A stretch of DNA of 64,000 nucleotides from Elainella sp. Prado103 (GCA_025454395.1 JALOOM010000010.1:86080-150079); one strand, 5' to 3'; shown: positions 39,201-47,073, counted from the stretch's first letter. Numbers and translations: made by a program. The notes: generated by a model not told the origin, from the letters alone.

Positions 39201-39685
39201 TGGCTGAGTTGCTGAATGAATATCTCTCGGAAATGACCCAGGCGGTGTTTGATAATGGCGGCACGGTCGATAAATTTGTGGGCGATGCCATTTTGGCCTT
39301 GTTTGGGGCCCCAGAAGATCTAAGCCCGAATGAGCAGGTTGATCGGGCGATCGCCGCTGCTCGGCAGATGCATCAGTCCCTCCAGCGGCTGAACCAACGG
39401 TGGCAAGCCCAAGGTTTAGCGCCTATTCAATTTCGCTGTGGCATTCATCAAGGCACAGCGGTAGTGGGTATGTTTGGCAGCAAGGCGCGCTCAGACTACA
39501 CGGCGATCGGTCCTAGCGTTAACATTGCCGCTCGATTGCAAGAAGCGGCGCAACCCAATTCAATCTTGGTATCCGCCGCTGTTGCTGACTATTTGCCGGA
39601 TCGCTGGATCACGAAAGCCGGTTCCTTGACCTTGAAGGGAGTTGATGAGACTGTCCTGACCTTTCTGGTGGATTTAGAACCTTAG
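36278..39685 (+). CDS. CyaC-like hybrid: receiver, GAF, histidine kinase, receiver, adenylyl cyclase
   Basis: 1135-residue soluble signalling protein. Order: receiver 1 (8-128, phospho-acceptor Asp59 in SDQRMP), two GAF domains (~155-300, ~315-485), histidine kinase (His515 in SHEFRTP; N box NLLSNAIKF; G boxes DTGIGI and GSGLGLAL), receiver 2 (788-905, Asp837 in VTDLMMP), and a class III cyclase (~950-1130). Metal Asp959 and Asp1003, Asn1082 and Arg1086 are present; Lys999 and Thr1075 are the adenine-type specificity residues (as in cyanobacterial CyaC), predicting cAMP synthesis. The domain order matches that of Arthrospira/Spirulina CyaC. What the GAF domains sense is unknown. A strong AGGAGGAG site precedes the ATG. 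Confidence 0.93.
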   Translation: MKSLDSSKPCILVVDDEPDNLDLLYRTFYREFQVLRAESGPVALELLAEVDDVSVIISDQRMPLMSGTELLSLTASQYPDTIRILLTGYTDVVDLVEAINSGKVFKYVTKPWKDEELKAVVRQAVETHNVLKTRTQELCRTLKQESLLNVVTNTIRSALDYRQILQTIVETVGQMFEVDCCILRPLQQGRLQDEAFLYQARMSGPSIAALKHTIWEIDQVQVITEPLQAACLYEDPQGLRQQAYQNAQISASLIVPLICQQELMAVMALHQCGQPRVWQEDEVQLVVMVADQAALALSQARAYEQVEALAKRERLVNTITAAIRSSLDLEDIFAAITQQLGQALQVDGCALSLWTADDRFVQCVGLYDAIQSSAGAFSAEGTVPAHRPQLPQSAAPIDGNPVLQTLLQTQAPVVINDLSQQPQMNVLDLPLRVPARALLVVPLIHNGKIIGSISLRQVRLPRQWQPAEVELSQAVAAQAAIAVQQSRLYQTTREQAEKLLELDRQKTEFFQNVSHEFRTPLTLTIGPLESAVAQGQSLSYEQSVIALRNSRRLLRLVNQLLDLQRLDAGRMQPTFRPCDPLTLIEQIVDSFRPYCEKKRVALLTHLSHCPAVYLDVEQFDKVLYNLLSNAIKFTEPGGKIEVLLQSTPTHCVMQVRDTGIGIRSDQLPHLFGRFRQADGSASRGYEGSGLGLALVKELVELHGGRVTVESAYGVGSVFSVWLPFGADHLPAAQVTKRAIDLESSRASIELSNLETELESGDFSSPASVTVIDPPEPDDHLQSTPPCTRILVVDDNADMRSYVSSVLQRAGYQIWTARHGAEGFEAAQACHPHLIVTDLMMPLVSGLEMIQLIRQQEGLQGIPIVLLTAKADEDTRIEGVEMGADAYLAKPFNDRELLAEVRNLLALKANERRVAELNTYLTQSVLQRFLPPALVSKAAKGELALDLTPEPRMITVLFSDIVGFTQLSNTLRSRRVAELLNEYLSEMTQAVFDNGGTVDKFVGDAILALFGAPEDLSPNEQVDRAIAAARQMHQSLQRLNQRWQAQGLAPIQFRCGIHQGTAVVGMFGSKARSDYTAIGPSVNIAARLQEAAQPNSILVSAAVADYLPDRWITKAGSLTLKGVDETVLTFLVDLEP

Positions 39686-39754
39686 TTGGGGTTAGTTGGC
39701 GCTAGGACTGCTGAGCCAGTTTCAGCGATCGGGCACTGTGACAAGGCTGCCAAC

Positions 39755-40336
39755 TCAGGCTGTCTCTGGGCTAGCATCAGGGCTGGTAGTATTCTGCTCT
39801 TTGGCAAGGCGACGCTTGCGAGCATAGAGCTGAATAATAGCCGCCATCGCTACAATCATCGCAACGACAGCCCAAGTGGCGGCAGAAGTGGGAAAGCTAT
39901 TTTTGAAGACGGCCAGCAGCACCACCACAAAAAATAAAACCGTAGGGAATTCATTAAACCAGCGAAATTGCTGCCCTGTGAAGCGAAACTTGCCTGCGGA
40001 CATTTCCTTAATCAGACGACCGCAAATATGGTGATAGCCGATCAAAATCAGCACGAGGGCAAGCTTGACATGGAGCCAGGTATCTTTCAGCAATTCTGGA
40101 GCACTGACTAACATCCCGATCGCCATTACCACCGTTAAAACCAAGGCAGGAGTCATGATAATCCGGTAGAGGCGAGTCTCCATAATCTGATATTGAGGCT
40201 GAAGCACGGAGCGCACCGCTTCTGGTTGCTCATTGGCTTCGGCATGGTAGACAAAGAGGCGTGGTAGGTAGAACATCCCGGCAAACCAAGCCACAACGCC
40301 GACCAAATGCAGCGATTTAAACCAAAGATAGGTCAT
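39755..40336 (-). CDS. hemJ: Protoporphyrinogen IX oxidase HemJ
   Basis: Oxidises protoporphyrinogen IX to protoporphyrin IX in the heme and chlorophyll pathway. 193 residues, the cyanobacterial HemJ length, with four transmembrane helices. The N-terminal KSLHLVGVVAWFAGMFYLPRLF contains the conserved His and the C-terminal FTGQQFRWFNEFPTV the conserved Arg/Phe/Asn/Glu segment; the loop YHHICGRLI holds further His. The tail ARKRRLAKEQ is basic and polar. The start ATG at 40336 has TTAGAGGAATC upstream. It converges with the CyaC-like gene. Confidence 0.92.
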   Translation of the reverse strand: MTYLWFKSLHLVGVVAWFAGMFYLPRLFVYHAEANEQPEAVRSVLQPQYQIMETRLYRIIMTPALVLTVVMAIGMLVSAPELLKDTWLHVKLALVLILIGYHHICGRLIKEMSAGKFRFTGQQFRWFNEFPTVLFFVVVLLAVFKNSFPTSAATWAVVAMIVAMAAIIQLYARKRRLAKEQNTTSPDASPETA

Positions 40337-40785
40337 GATTCCTCTAAAGTTGCTTTTTTTAAAACTGCTAGGTGCTTCAATTTTTGCACGCCAAGCAGCG
40401 AGTGGTTAAACCCTCTGGTTCAATCTCCAGCGGCGTGAGTCGTGCGAAGACAGCCCTTTCAAACAATTTATTGTACCGAGTTGCCCGATCGCATTTAGCG
40501 TTCCACCGGAAGCTGTAATGAATTGATGCATCTGAATATGCATCTATGGGTCAGGTGCGGTGTGTTAATGCCGATGAGACAACTGGAAATCAAAATAAAG
40601 GGTTGGTATGCCGCTGAACGGAAGAAGCAACTTTGGGCGATCGAGAGGCTGGATCGAGAGGCTGGATCGAGGGTCAAACGATCGAGCAAGATCAAGGCAA
40701 CGGGGAGAAACCGGCTTTTGAGGAATTGCTTCAGTGAAATCCTGTTCTAGAAATCCTGTCCTGAAAAGCTGCGCCTGATCTCACC
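40337..40785. other. Spacer between hemJ and the DUF2811 gene
   Basis: 449 bp, no supported gene. It includes the hemJ promoter. The 13-bp repeat GATCGAGAGGCTG (two to three copies) lies near 40638-40672. A 75-codon rightward frame (40523-40750) runs through this repeat and is not recognised. Confidence 0.5.
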
Positions 40786-41010
40786 CTAAACGGCATGTTT
40801 AAATAAAGTATCCAAATACACTCTGGCGGCTCGACGATAGCTGCGGGAAGCATCGGGTGTGTTACTACTGCCGTTTTGCAGCAAAAATAGAGAAAGAGCG
40901 GCTGAGAAAACCCGGTCTTGATCCCAATCTGGATGGGTATCCAAATAGCTCTGTAAGGACTCATGGAGTTCTTCGGGAATCTCTGCCAGGATGCTAACCG
41001 TTGTGTGCAT
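40786..41010 (-). CDS. DUF2811 family protein
   Basis: 74-residue cyanobacterial protein of unknown function. The start MHTTVSILAEIPEELHESLQ and the segment DTHPDWDQDRVFSAALSLF are the family's conserved core, resembling a small helical DNA-binding or antitoxin-like fold, but no role is established. The ATG is at 41010. It is alone, leftward, below a 549-bp spacer with several regulatory-looking elements. Confidence 0.88.
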   Translation of the reverse strand: MHTTVSILAEIPEELHESLQSYLDTHPDWDQDRVFSAALSLFLLQNGSSNTPDASRSYRRAARVYLDTLFKHAV

Positions 41011-41114
41011 GGACGCTACCTCAATCTAGGTGAACTGCTGAAACTCTGGAAACTAGCGGAACGGACTGCCTCCGATGAGGCGATGGAACCCTTAGAGAAG
41101 GCTCAATCCATCGA

Positions 41115-41160
41115 CTTTTCGCTACCAGCCCATTAGGAGATGCTGAATTGTAGCGAAAAG
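41115..41160. repeat. Perfect 11-bp inverted repeat, 24-bp spacer
   Basis: CTTTTCGCTAC at 41115-41125 and GTAGCGAAAAG at 41150-41160. It is 105 bp upstream of the DUF2811 start. There is no T run in either direction, so it does not look like a terminator; an operator, a cruciform or an RNA stem are possible. Confidence 0.7.
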
Positions 41161-41290
41161 CAGCGCCAACGCAACCTGAACTTTTGAGATCGGTTGAACT
41201 GAAGGCACAGACCGATCGGGTTCGGGTTGGAGCGCTCTCATCACTGAGTAGGTGCGCATCATTTTGCGCTATGGGGGGGGAGGGTTGTCA

Positions 41291-41365
41291 ATGCCGGTTA
41301 ATCATGCTGAGTTGATTGAGCTGGATTTCGCCGATCCACCCCTAACGGAAGAATCAGCATTGTAG
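41291..41365 (+). CDS. Possible 24-residue small protein, unknown
   Basis: A short frame MPVNHAELIELDFADPPLTE... of 24 codons with a strong GGGAGGG ribosome site 6 nt upstream. The product is acidic, lacks hydrophobic stretches and is not recognised. A chance frame is just as likely. Confidence 0.25.
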   Translation: MPVNHAELIELDFADPPLTEESAL

Positions 41366-41375
41366 CCTCATTTTC

Positions 41376-41393
41376 TTTACATTGCTTTACATA
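41376..41393. promoter_or_regulatory. Exact HLR1-like (RpaB) motif
   Basis: TTTACATT-GC-TTTACATA fits the HLR1 pattern: two KTTACAWW half-sites spaced by 2 nt, the binding site of the cyanobacterial response regulator RpaB. The next gene on the left is DUF2811 (start 366 bp away); there is no annotated gene on the right in the same direction. Confidence 0.5.
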
Positions 41394-41474
41394 AACTCAG
41401 GAAAATCGGCTCTGATTCTCTCCGATCGAGAAATCCCCAGGAATTCGGCAAACCCTAGCGGTTGCGTTACAGCC

Positions 41475-41547
41475 TGTGCAAAACTCTCCGGAAGGTGGGG
41501 AAAAACCCCGCTAACCTGTGGAAAGCCTGTGGAAGGCGTGGGGAAAA
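41475..41547. other. Five phased DnaA-box-like 9-mers
   Basis: On the plus strand TGTGCAAAA (41475), TGGGGAAAA (41496), TGTGGAAAG (41517), TGTGGAAGG (41528) and TGGGGAAAA (41539). Read leftward these match the cyanobacterial DnaA box TTTTCCACA with one or two changes each. Start-to-start spacings are 21, 21, 11 and 11 bp, close to two and one helical turns, all in one orientation. An AT-rich stretch follows at 41550-41577. It may equally be a drifting 11-bp tandem repeat. Confidence 0.45.
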
Positions 41548-41559
41548 CCTGATTGAAAA

Positions 41560-43902
41560 TTAAGAATTGTAAATTTTGCTGCGGGAATCTCGCAAGAGGC
41601 GGGTTGCAGCATCCACGGCCAGGGGTTTATGGAAGAAAAAGCCCTGCCCAAATTCACAGCCCATTTCTTGCAGGCGGACCGACTGGCTTTCTGTTTCTAC
41701 CCCTTCTGCCACTACATCCATTCGCAATTTGTGGGCTAAAGAGAGGATTGTGCGGACGATTTCTAGATTGTCGCGACAGTTGCCGATCTGGTTAACAAAG
41801 GATCGATCGATTTTGAGGGTTGTCAGGGGAAAGCGGGGCAAATAGCTGAGGGAGGAGTAGCCCGTACCAAAATCGTCAATAGCAAGCCGAATCCCCAAGG
41901 CTCGCAATTGATAGAGCACATCCACCACAGAGCTGACATTTTCCATCACCATGCTTTCCGTCAACTCCAGCTTCAAATAGGTGGGCTCCAAATTGACTTC
42001 CTGCAAAATCTGTTGGATCTGAGCAGTTAACCCTGGCATAGAAAACTGCTTGCTGGACAGATTCACACTCATGGTGAGATCGGATTGATCGGGAAACTGC
42101 TGCCGCCATTGACTCATCTGCCGACAGGCAGTGCGTAAAATCCACCAGCTCAAGGGAATAATCAGCCCCGTTTCTTCGGCCATCGAAATAAATCGGGAAG
42201 GAAACAGTAGCCCTTGCTCAGCATGTTGCCAACGAACTAAGGCTTCAAAGCCTGCGACCTCTCCGGTTGCCAATCGTACGATCGGCTGATAGTAAAGCTC
42301 CAGTTCTGGATAGCCTTCGGGAGCCAATGGATGGGAGGAATCCGGGCAACGGGGCTCCGATCGGCTCACTAGGGATAGTTCGATCGCAGCCGGTTTGAAT
42401 GGTAGGGTGTTAGCGGCTGAGTTCATTGGCAGAGTCGGGTGTTGCCGTTCTCCTTGGGCGATCGCACGTCGCAGGTCATTTTCCAGCCGTAGTTTAACTA
42501 ACATGCCCGTACGCATACTGGGATCGAACACTAAACAGCTTGCTCTGCCCATCGACTTGGCCCGATACATTGCAGTCCCGGCATCCCGCAACAAAGATTC
42601 AGGCTTGTGATAATGGGGAGCGCTGAGCGCAATGCCCACACTTGCGGTGACAAAGATTTCCTGTTCTCCGATCCGAAAGGGGTAGGTTAAGACTTGCTGA
42701 ATTTGTTGGGCAGCATGAATCGCATCATTACCATCGGCTACACCTCGCAACAAGATGGCAAACTCGTCCTCCCCCAAGCGGGCCACAATTTCAGAAGGTA
42801 AAAAGGACTTTAACCGTTGGGCAATGGATAGCAGCAGTCGATCGCCCAATTGCTTACCCAGGCTATTGTTGACTAGCTTAAATTGATCCAGATCAAGCCA
42901 GAGCACCGCGAATTGAGGATGGGGCTGGCTAACTGGATGGGATACCCCTGGCACGGCGGCTAACACCTGCTGAAGCTGATGGACAAAACCAGTCCAACTG
43001 GGCAGTTCAGTCAGGCGATCAAAAAAAGTACTGCGCCAAAGTTCTTCTTCAGCCTGTTTTTGAGCGGTCACATCAACTTGCGAGCCCAGCAACCGAACCG
43101 CCTTACCATCGTGATAAATGGCTAACCCGCGACTCTGCATCCAGCGATATTGCCCATCCTGGTGCAGCAGGCGATAGTCTTGCTCAAAATGTGCGGTCTG
43201 CCCATTGAGATAGTCCGCTAGGGCCGCATCTAGGGCAGATCGATCGAGCGGGTGAACTCGATCGAACCATTCTTGGGGCTGATCACAAATTTCCGCTTCG
43301 TCATATCCGACCATTTGCTTCCAACGGGGGGAAAAATAACATCGATCGGCCCGCAAATCCCATTCCCAAATCCCTTCATTAAAGCCTTGCATCATCAAGG
43401 CATAGCGCGTTTCGTTCCGGCGTAACGTATAGAAAGCAGCCAAGAACTTGATACCCATCAGCAAGGCGACGGTTGAGCCGAACCACAAGAGCGGCAAGGC
43501 AAGGGGCAACCACCGATCGATCGAGAGCAGCCACCCCCATAGCCCAATCCACAGAGCGCATAGCCCGATTCCCGACCCCAATTGATGAAACCAACGTCGC
43601 TGGGCCGTGCCTCCCAGCCATAGGAGGTTGAGGGCTCCCAATAGCCAGGGCGAAGTGCTCCAGGAGGGGAATGCTTCCACCGGCATGGGGAGCAGCGGAG
43701 CCCAACCGAGAATTTGCCATTGGAGCAACAGGGATTGCAAGCTAGATTCGCTGGCTTCGCCTAACCCTGCCAGCCCGAAAAGCAGGACAATGACACCTGC
43801 AATCACAAATGCTAAACTCTGCTGCCAGTAAGATTCTAAAAACAGACGGAATTCAAGAAGGGGGCTCAGACAAAAGAAATGCCGTTTTAATAACAACTTC
43901 AT
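41560..43902 (-). CDS. Membrane PAS-GGDEF-EAL protein (c-di-GMP turnover)
   Basis: 780 residues from the ATG at 43902 (MKLLLKRHFFCLSP). The first ~165 residues contain several hydrophobic helices. A PAS domain follows (~165-290), then GGDEF (~295-460) with ARLGEDEFAIL, i.e. GEDEF rather than GGDEF/GGEEF, and EAL (~530-775) with GFEALVRWQH, ELTESMVMEN and AIDDFGTGYSSLSYL intact. The EAL catalytic residues look complete, so it is probably a c-di-GMP phosphodiesterase, and the GGDEF part may be inactive or regulatory. The frame extends to a TTG at 43929, which I consider less likely. Confidence 0.9.
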   Translation of the reverse strand: MKLLLKRHFFCLSPLLEFRLFLESYWQQSLAFVIAGVIVLLFGLAGLGEASESSLQSLLLQWQILGWAPLLPMPVEAFPSWSTSPWLLGALNLLWLGGTAQRRWFHQLGSGIGLCALWIGLWGWLLSIDRWLPLALPLLWFGSTVALLMGIKFLAAFYTLRRNETRYALMMQGFNEGIWEWDLRADRCYFSPRWKQMVGYDEAEICDQPQEWFDRVHPLDRSALDAALADYLNGQTAHFEQDYRLLHQDGQYRWMQSRGLAIYHDGKAVRLLGSQVDVTAQKQAEEELWRSTFFDRLTELPSWTGFVHQLQQVLAAVPGVSHPVSQPHPQFAVLWLDLDQFKLVNNSLGKQLGDRLLLSIAQRLKSFLPSEIVARLGEDEFAILLRGVADGNDAIHAAQQIQQVLTYPFRIGEQEIFVTASVGIALSAPHYHKPESLLRDAGTAMYRAKSMGRASCLVFDPSMRTGMLVKLRLENDLRRAIAQGERQHPTLPMNSAANTLPFKPAAIELSLVSRSEPRCPDSSHPLAPEGYPELELYYQPIVRLATGEVAGFEALVRWQHAEQGLLFPSRFISMAEETGLIIPLSWWILRTACRQMSQWRQQFPDQSDLTMSVNLSSKQFSMPGLTAQIQQILQEVNLEPTYLKLELTESMVMENVSSVVDVLYQLRALGIRLAIDDFGTGYSSLSYLPRFPLTTLKIDRSFVNQIGNCRDNLEIVRTILSLAHKLRMDVVAEGVETESQSVRLQEMGCEFGQGFFFHKPLAVDAATRLLRDSRSKIYNS

Positions 43903-44328
43903 GCAACCGGGTTTGGTGATCAGCAACAACAGCAGCTTGCTCTAAAACAGAGATTTGTTTCAGCCACAACGCTGAATGGGTTCGTAGACCAATAGATCAA
44001 CCCCACGGGATAAACAGGGAAGGGGGCAATTCAGTCATAGGTCATCTATTTTTTGAGAAATTTGGCTTTTGGGCAGTGATCCCACTCCTGCTCAACCATC
44101 ATTTCGCGGTTCATGGATGTGATTCACCTCTGCCATTCATTAGGCGCTCCCTGGGTTACCCCCGTTTTCAGCGTAGCAATGTTTTCAGCGTAGATTGCGC
44201 TTTTTCTCTCCGAGTCATCTGGAATCGCCGCACCGATCGTGCTCACTCCAGGCTGGCAGTCAAGTGATTGCGGTTGATTGCTGTAAGATCTAAGGCGGAA
44301 TGGGATATTAGGTGAAGGGAGACGAAAG
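43903..44328. other. Divergent spacer between the GGDEF/EAL gene and pdxJ
   Basis: 426 bp with promoters for both divergent genes. I see no RNA gene or operator. A GGGAGA ribosome site ends the region before the TTG start of pdxJ. Confidence 0.5.
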
Positions 44329-45051
44329 TTGCCAACTCTGGGAGTCAATATTGACCATGTTGCAACCATCCGGCAAGCGCGACGGACGGTAGAACCCGAT
44401 CCGATCGGGGCCGCAGTGCTGGCAGAACTAGCTGGTGCAGACGGCATCACGGTTCATTTACGGGAAGACCGACGACATATTCAGGATCGCGATGTGAAAT
44501 TGTTGCGCCAAACCGTGCGAACCCACCTCAACTTGGAGATGGCTGCTACGGATGAAATGGTGCAGATTGCCCTGGAACTCCGCCCCGACTATGTGACCTT
44601 AGTGCCAGAACGCCGAGAGGAAATCACGACGGAGGGGGGGCTAGATGTCAATAGCCAGCTCGATCGCATGAAACAAGTGGTCGGCAGCTTGCAAGATCAG
44701 GGGATTCCTGTGAGTTTATTCATTGATGCCAATGAAGCTCAAATTCAGGCCGCTGCTTCCACCCAAGCTTTATTTATCGAGCTGCATACCGGATCCTATG
44801 CAGAGGTCAAAGACGAACAAAGCCAATCGGCGGAGTTAGCGATCCTGGCGGCTGGCTGTGAACAAGCCCTTGCCAGTGGGTTACGGGTCAATGCGGGGCA
44901 TGGGCTGACCTACTGGAATGTTTACCCGGTGGCCTGCCTTAACGGTATGGAAGAGCTGAACATTGGCCACTCCATTATCAGTCGAGCGGTGTTAGTCGGG
45001 ATGGAACGCGCCATTCGTGAAATGAAACAGGCGATCCGCGGCGAATTGTAA
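44329..45051 (+). CDS. pdxJ: Pyridoxine 5'-phosphate synthase
   Basis: Condenses 1-deoxyxylulose 5-phosphate with 3-amino-2-oxopropyl phosphate to pyridoxine 5'-phosphate, the last ring-closing step of the DXP-dependent vitamin B6 pathway. 240 residues, standard length. The start [19 protein letters not shown] holds the phosphate and substrate contacts; [17 protein letters not shown] has catalytic His/Asp residues, followed by [18 protein letters not shown] and [12 protein letters not shown]. The start codon is TTG at 44329, with GGGAGA 7 nt upstream and no better ATG. It is next to ycf54 in the same direction (72-bp gap). Confidence 0.96.
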   Translation: MPTLGVNIDHVATIRQARRTVEPDPIGAAVLAELAGADGITVHLREDRRHIQDRDVKLLRQTVRTHLNLEMAATDEMVQIALELRPDYVTLVPERREEITTEGGLDVNSQLDRMKQVVGSLQDQGIPVSLFIDANEAQIQAAASTQALFIELHTGSYAEVKDEQSQSAELAILAAGCEQALASGLRVNAGHGLTYWNVYPVACLNGMEELNIGHSIISRAVLVGMERAIREMKQAIRGEL

Positions 45052-45123
45052 CTCCTCATCCCCTATTCCTTCCCAATTCCAAGCTCCGCTCCATTTCTAA
45101 CCAATTTATTCAGAGATTTGATC

Positions 45124-45453
45124 ATGCAAACCTACTATTATGTCTTGGCCAGTCGGAAATATATTTTGGAAGAGGAACCGACGGATGAAGCCCTGAGAGA
45201 ACGTCAACGTTACTACAAAGAGCAGGAGAAAGAACTGGATTTCTGGTTAGTACATCAGCCTGCTTTTCTGGAAGCACCGGAAATGGCCGCGATTAAAGCT
45301 AAGTGTCCTCAGCCAGCCGTGGCGATCGTTTCGACCAATCCCCAATTTGTTTCCTGGCTCAAACTGCGTCTAGAATATGTGATCACCGGAGAATTTCAGG
45401 CTCCATCGGCAACCATTCCCGATCCCCTGGCTTCTTTGGCACCCGCTGCTTAA
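45124..45453 (+). CDS. ycf54: Ycf54, MgPME-cyclase complex protein
   Basis: Accessory protein of the oxygen-dependent Mg-protoporphyrin monomethyl ester cyclase, needed to form ring E of chlorophyll. 109 residues. The sequence YYYVLASRKYILEEEPTDEA, EKELDFWLVHQPAFLEAPE, CPQPAVAIVSTNP and SWLKLRLEYVITGEF match the conserved family core. The start is ATG at 45124 (MQTYYYVLA); the frame reaches TTG two codons upstream. It is downstream of pdxJ and could be cotranscribed. Confidence 0.94.
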   Translation: MQTYYYVLASRKYILEEEPTDEALRERQRYYKEQEKELDFWLVHQPAFLEAPEMAAIKAKCPQPAVAIVSTNPQFVSWLKLRLEYVITGEFQAPSATIPDPLASLAPAA

Positions 45454-45740
45454 GCGCATCAACTCAGGGGTTGCTACCCTCCAGATAGTTATCCCAGACT
45501 AGGGGAATCTCAGACTAGGGAATCTCAGACTAGGGGAGTGGAGTACAAGGCATTCAGGATTGGAGCGTCTGACCCATTTCCCCTGGTTTGAAGCAGTGAA
45601 TCTGAAGCGGCGAATCTGAGGCGGCGAATCTGAAGCAGTGAATCTGAAGCGGCGAATTCTGAGGTCTTCAGTCCAGGACTTCCCTCTGTGAGGCACATCA
45701 AGGCACATCAAGGCATATTCAAACATTAAGGCAAGACACT
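45454..45740. repeat. Spacer with two short tandem arrays
   Basis: Two degenerate arrays: GGAATCTCAGACTAGG (about three copies, 45490-45540) and the 13- to 15-bp GAAGCGGCGAATCTG (about four copies, 45590-45660). A third small repeat CAAGGCACAT follows. No gene is supported. Confidence 0.75.
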
Positions 45741-46451
45741 ATGTTTCCAATTCGACAGTCACTCAACCCGCGCAATTGGGTGCTTCTAGGCGGCACAGCA
45801 CTGATGCTGGGTTCATGGGGAGGAATTGGGGTAAAAGTGCTGGCTCAGCCTTCTAGCCCATTGCCTGTCTGCCAACCGCCGCGAGCAGATGAATTTCTAC
45901 TGCTGGTGCCGCATCCGCAAGCTGACACCCAGAGCCGCCTGCAACAGTTGCTACCTGCTAATGCGATCCTCACCCTTTGTGATTATCTCAACACGCCGGT
46001 GATTCGGGTGGAAGGTTTTGCCTCAACAGAAATTGCCAGTGCTTGGGCCCAATATCTCACTGATATGGCTAATGTGCAATCTTTCGTGGCCCGTCCATCT
46101 ACCCCTAACTCGATCGCCACAGCACCTGTACCCAGTGCTATCGGGGGCACCAGCACGCCCGTACCCACTTCGACGGAGCCTACCTATCGTCCACAAGCCC
46201 TCGCGGCAGGTTATGCGGTGGTCGTCAATTACTTCAACAAACCGGAGTTGGCGGTGAGTTTGCAGCAGGTGATCAATCGGGAAGTAGGGCTGGTGGCGTT
46301 CGAGCAACAGCCTTATCTCTTGGCGGGAGTCACTGCCGATCCAGCTACAGCATCGAGTTTGCTCAGAACCTTGAGTGAACAGGGGTTTACTGCTGCGATC
46401 GTTGATAGTCGTCGGGCTGTATTGCTCACTGCGGCTGTTCGAGTCAACTGA
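45741..46451 (+). CDS. Exported protein with two SPOR-like halves, unknown function
   Basis: 236 residues. A signal-peptide-like start (LLGGTALMLGSWGGIGVKVLAQ) is followed by a domain (~45-115) with VCQPPRADEFLLLVPHPQAD, a Pro/Thr/Ser linker (~115-145) and a second domain (~150-230) with AGYAVVVNYFNKPELAVSLQ. The two halves look like beta-alpha-beta units such as the SPOR domain, which binds denuded glycan strands, but similarity is weak. The final LLTAAVRVN is typical of no family I know. Probably periplasmic. Confidence 0.7.
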   Translation: MFPIRQSLNPRNWVLLGGTALMLGSWGGIGVKVLAQPSSPLPVCQPPRADEFLLLVPHPQADTQSRLQQLLPANAILTLCDYLNTPVIRVEGFASTEIASAWAQYLTDMANVQSFVARPSTPNSIATAPVPSAIGGTSTPVPTSTEPTYRPQALAAGYAVVVNYFNKPELAVSLQQVINREVGLVAFEQQPYLLAGVTADPATASSLLRTLSEQGFTAAIVDSRRAVLLTAAVRVN

Positions 46452-46617
46452 CTCAACCTCAACGCTTCAACCCGCCTGAAGCACAGACCCGATTGCCGCT
46501 CGATCTGTCTAGATCAATTGGACTAGCCGGATCTATCTAGTTGGATCTATCTGCCCAGATCTATCTAGTCGGATCTATCTGCCCAATAAACAGCCCTATC
46601 GGAAAAACTGCCCTCCT

Positions 46618-47073
46618 TCAATAGGCTGGAGCAGCGATCCAGGAAACAACAATTCCTAATGCTGAACCGGCTAAGACTTGCACCGGAGTATGCCCCAACA
46701 ATTCCTTCAGGCGATCTTCATTGAAGGTGGAATGTTCGCGAAATAGCTCATCCACAATTTGGTTGAGAATGCGGGCCTGCTTTCCAGCCGCCTGCCGCAC
46801 GCCTGCTGCATCGTACATCACAATAATGGCAAACACAAAAGCGATGGCAAACTCGCCGCTGGCCCAGCCTGCTGTTTGACCAATGCCAGTCGCTAATGCC
46901 GTCACAAGCGCGGAGTGAGCGCTGGGCATCCCCCCGGTTTCCACCAAGGTGCGAAAAGTGACTTTGCCATGGCGAATCAACTCCACGATCAGCTTGAGGA
47001 TTTGAGCCAGCACACAGGCAAGAAGGGCGATCGCCAAAATATGGTTCTCTAGGATGACGCTAATGTCCTGCAT
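46618..47073 (-). CDS. Divergent PAP2 (acid phosphatase/VanZ-like, DUF212) family protein
   Basis: 151-residue membrane protein with four helices. Motifs: KLIVELIRHGKVTFRTLVETGGMPSAHSALVTALAT, where GGMPSAHSA replaces the classical PAP2 histidine motif PSGH, and MYDAAGVRQAAGKQARILN. It is the third gene after folD and crtE in the same direction, an arrangement I have seen in other cyanobacteria, which suggests a role around prenyl phosphate, but no substrate is established. Confidence 0.85.
   Translation of the reverse strand: MQDISVILENHILAIALLACVLAQILKLIVELIRHGKVTFRTLVETGGMPSAHSALVTALATGIGQTAGWASGEFAIAFVFAIIVMYDAAGVRQAAGKQARILNQIVDELFREHSTFNEDRLKELLGHTPVQVLAGSALGIVVSWIAAPAY

Larger units (their letters stand above)
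41011..41559. other. 549-bp spacer with clustered non-coding signals
   Basis: This spacer separates DUF2811 from the GGDEF/EAL gene (both leftward). It holds the inverted repeat, the small frame, the HLR1-like motif and the DnaA-box-like array listed separately, plus a G8 tract near 41273. No other gene is supported. Confidence 0.6.
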
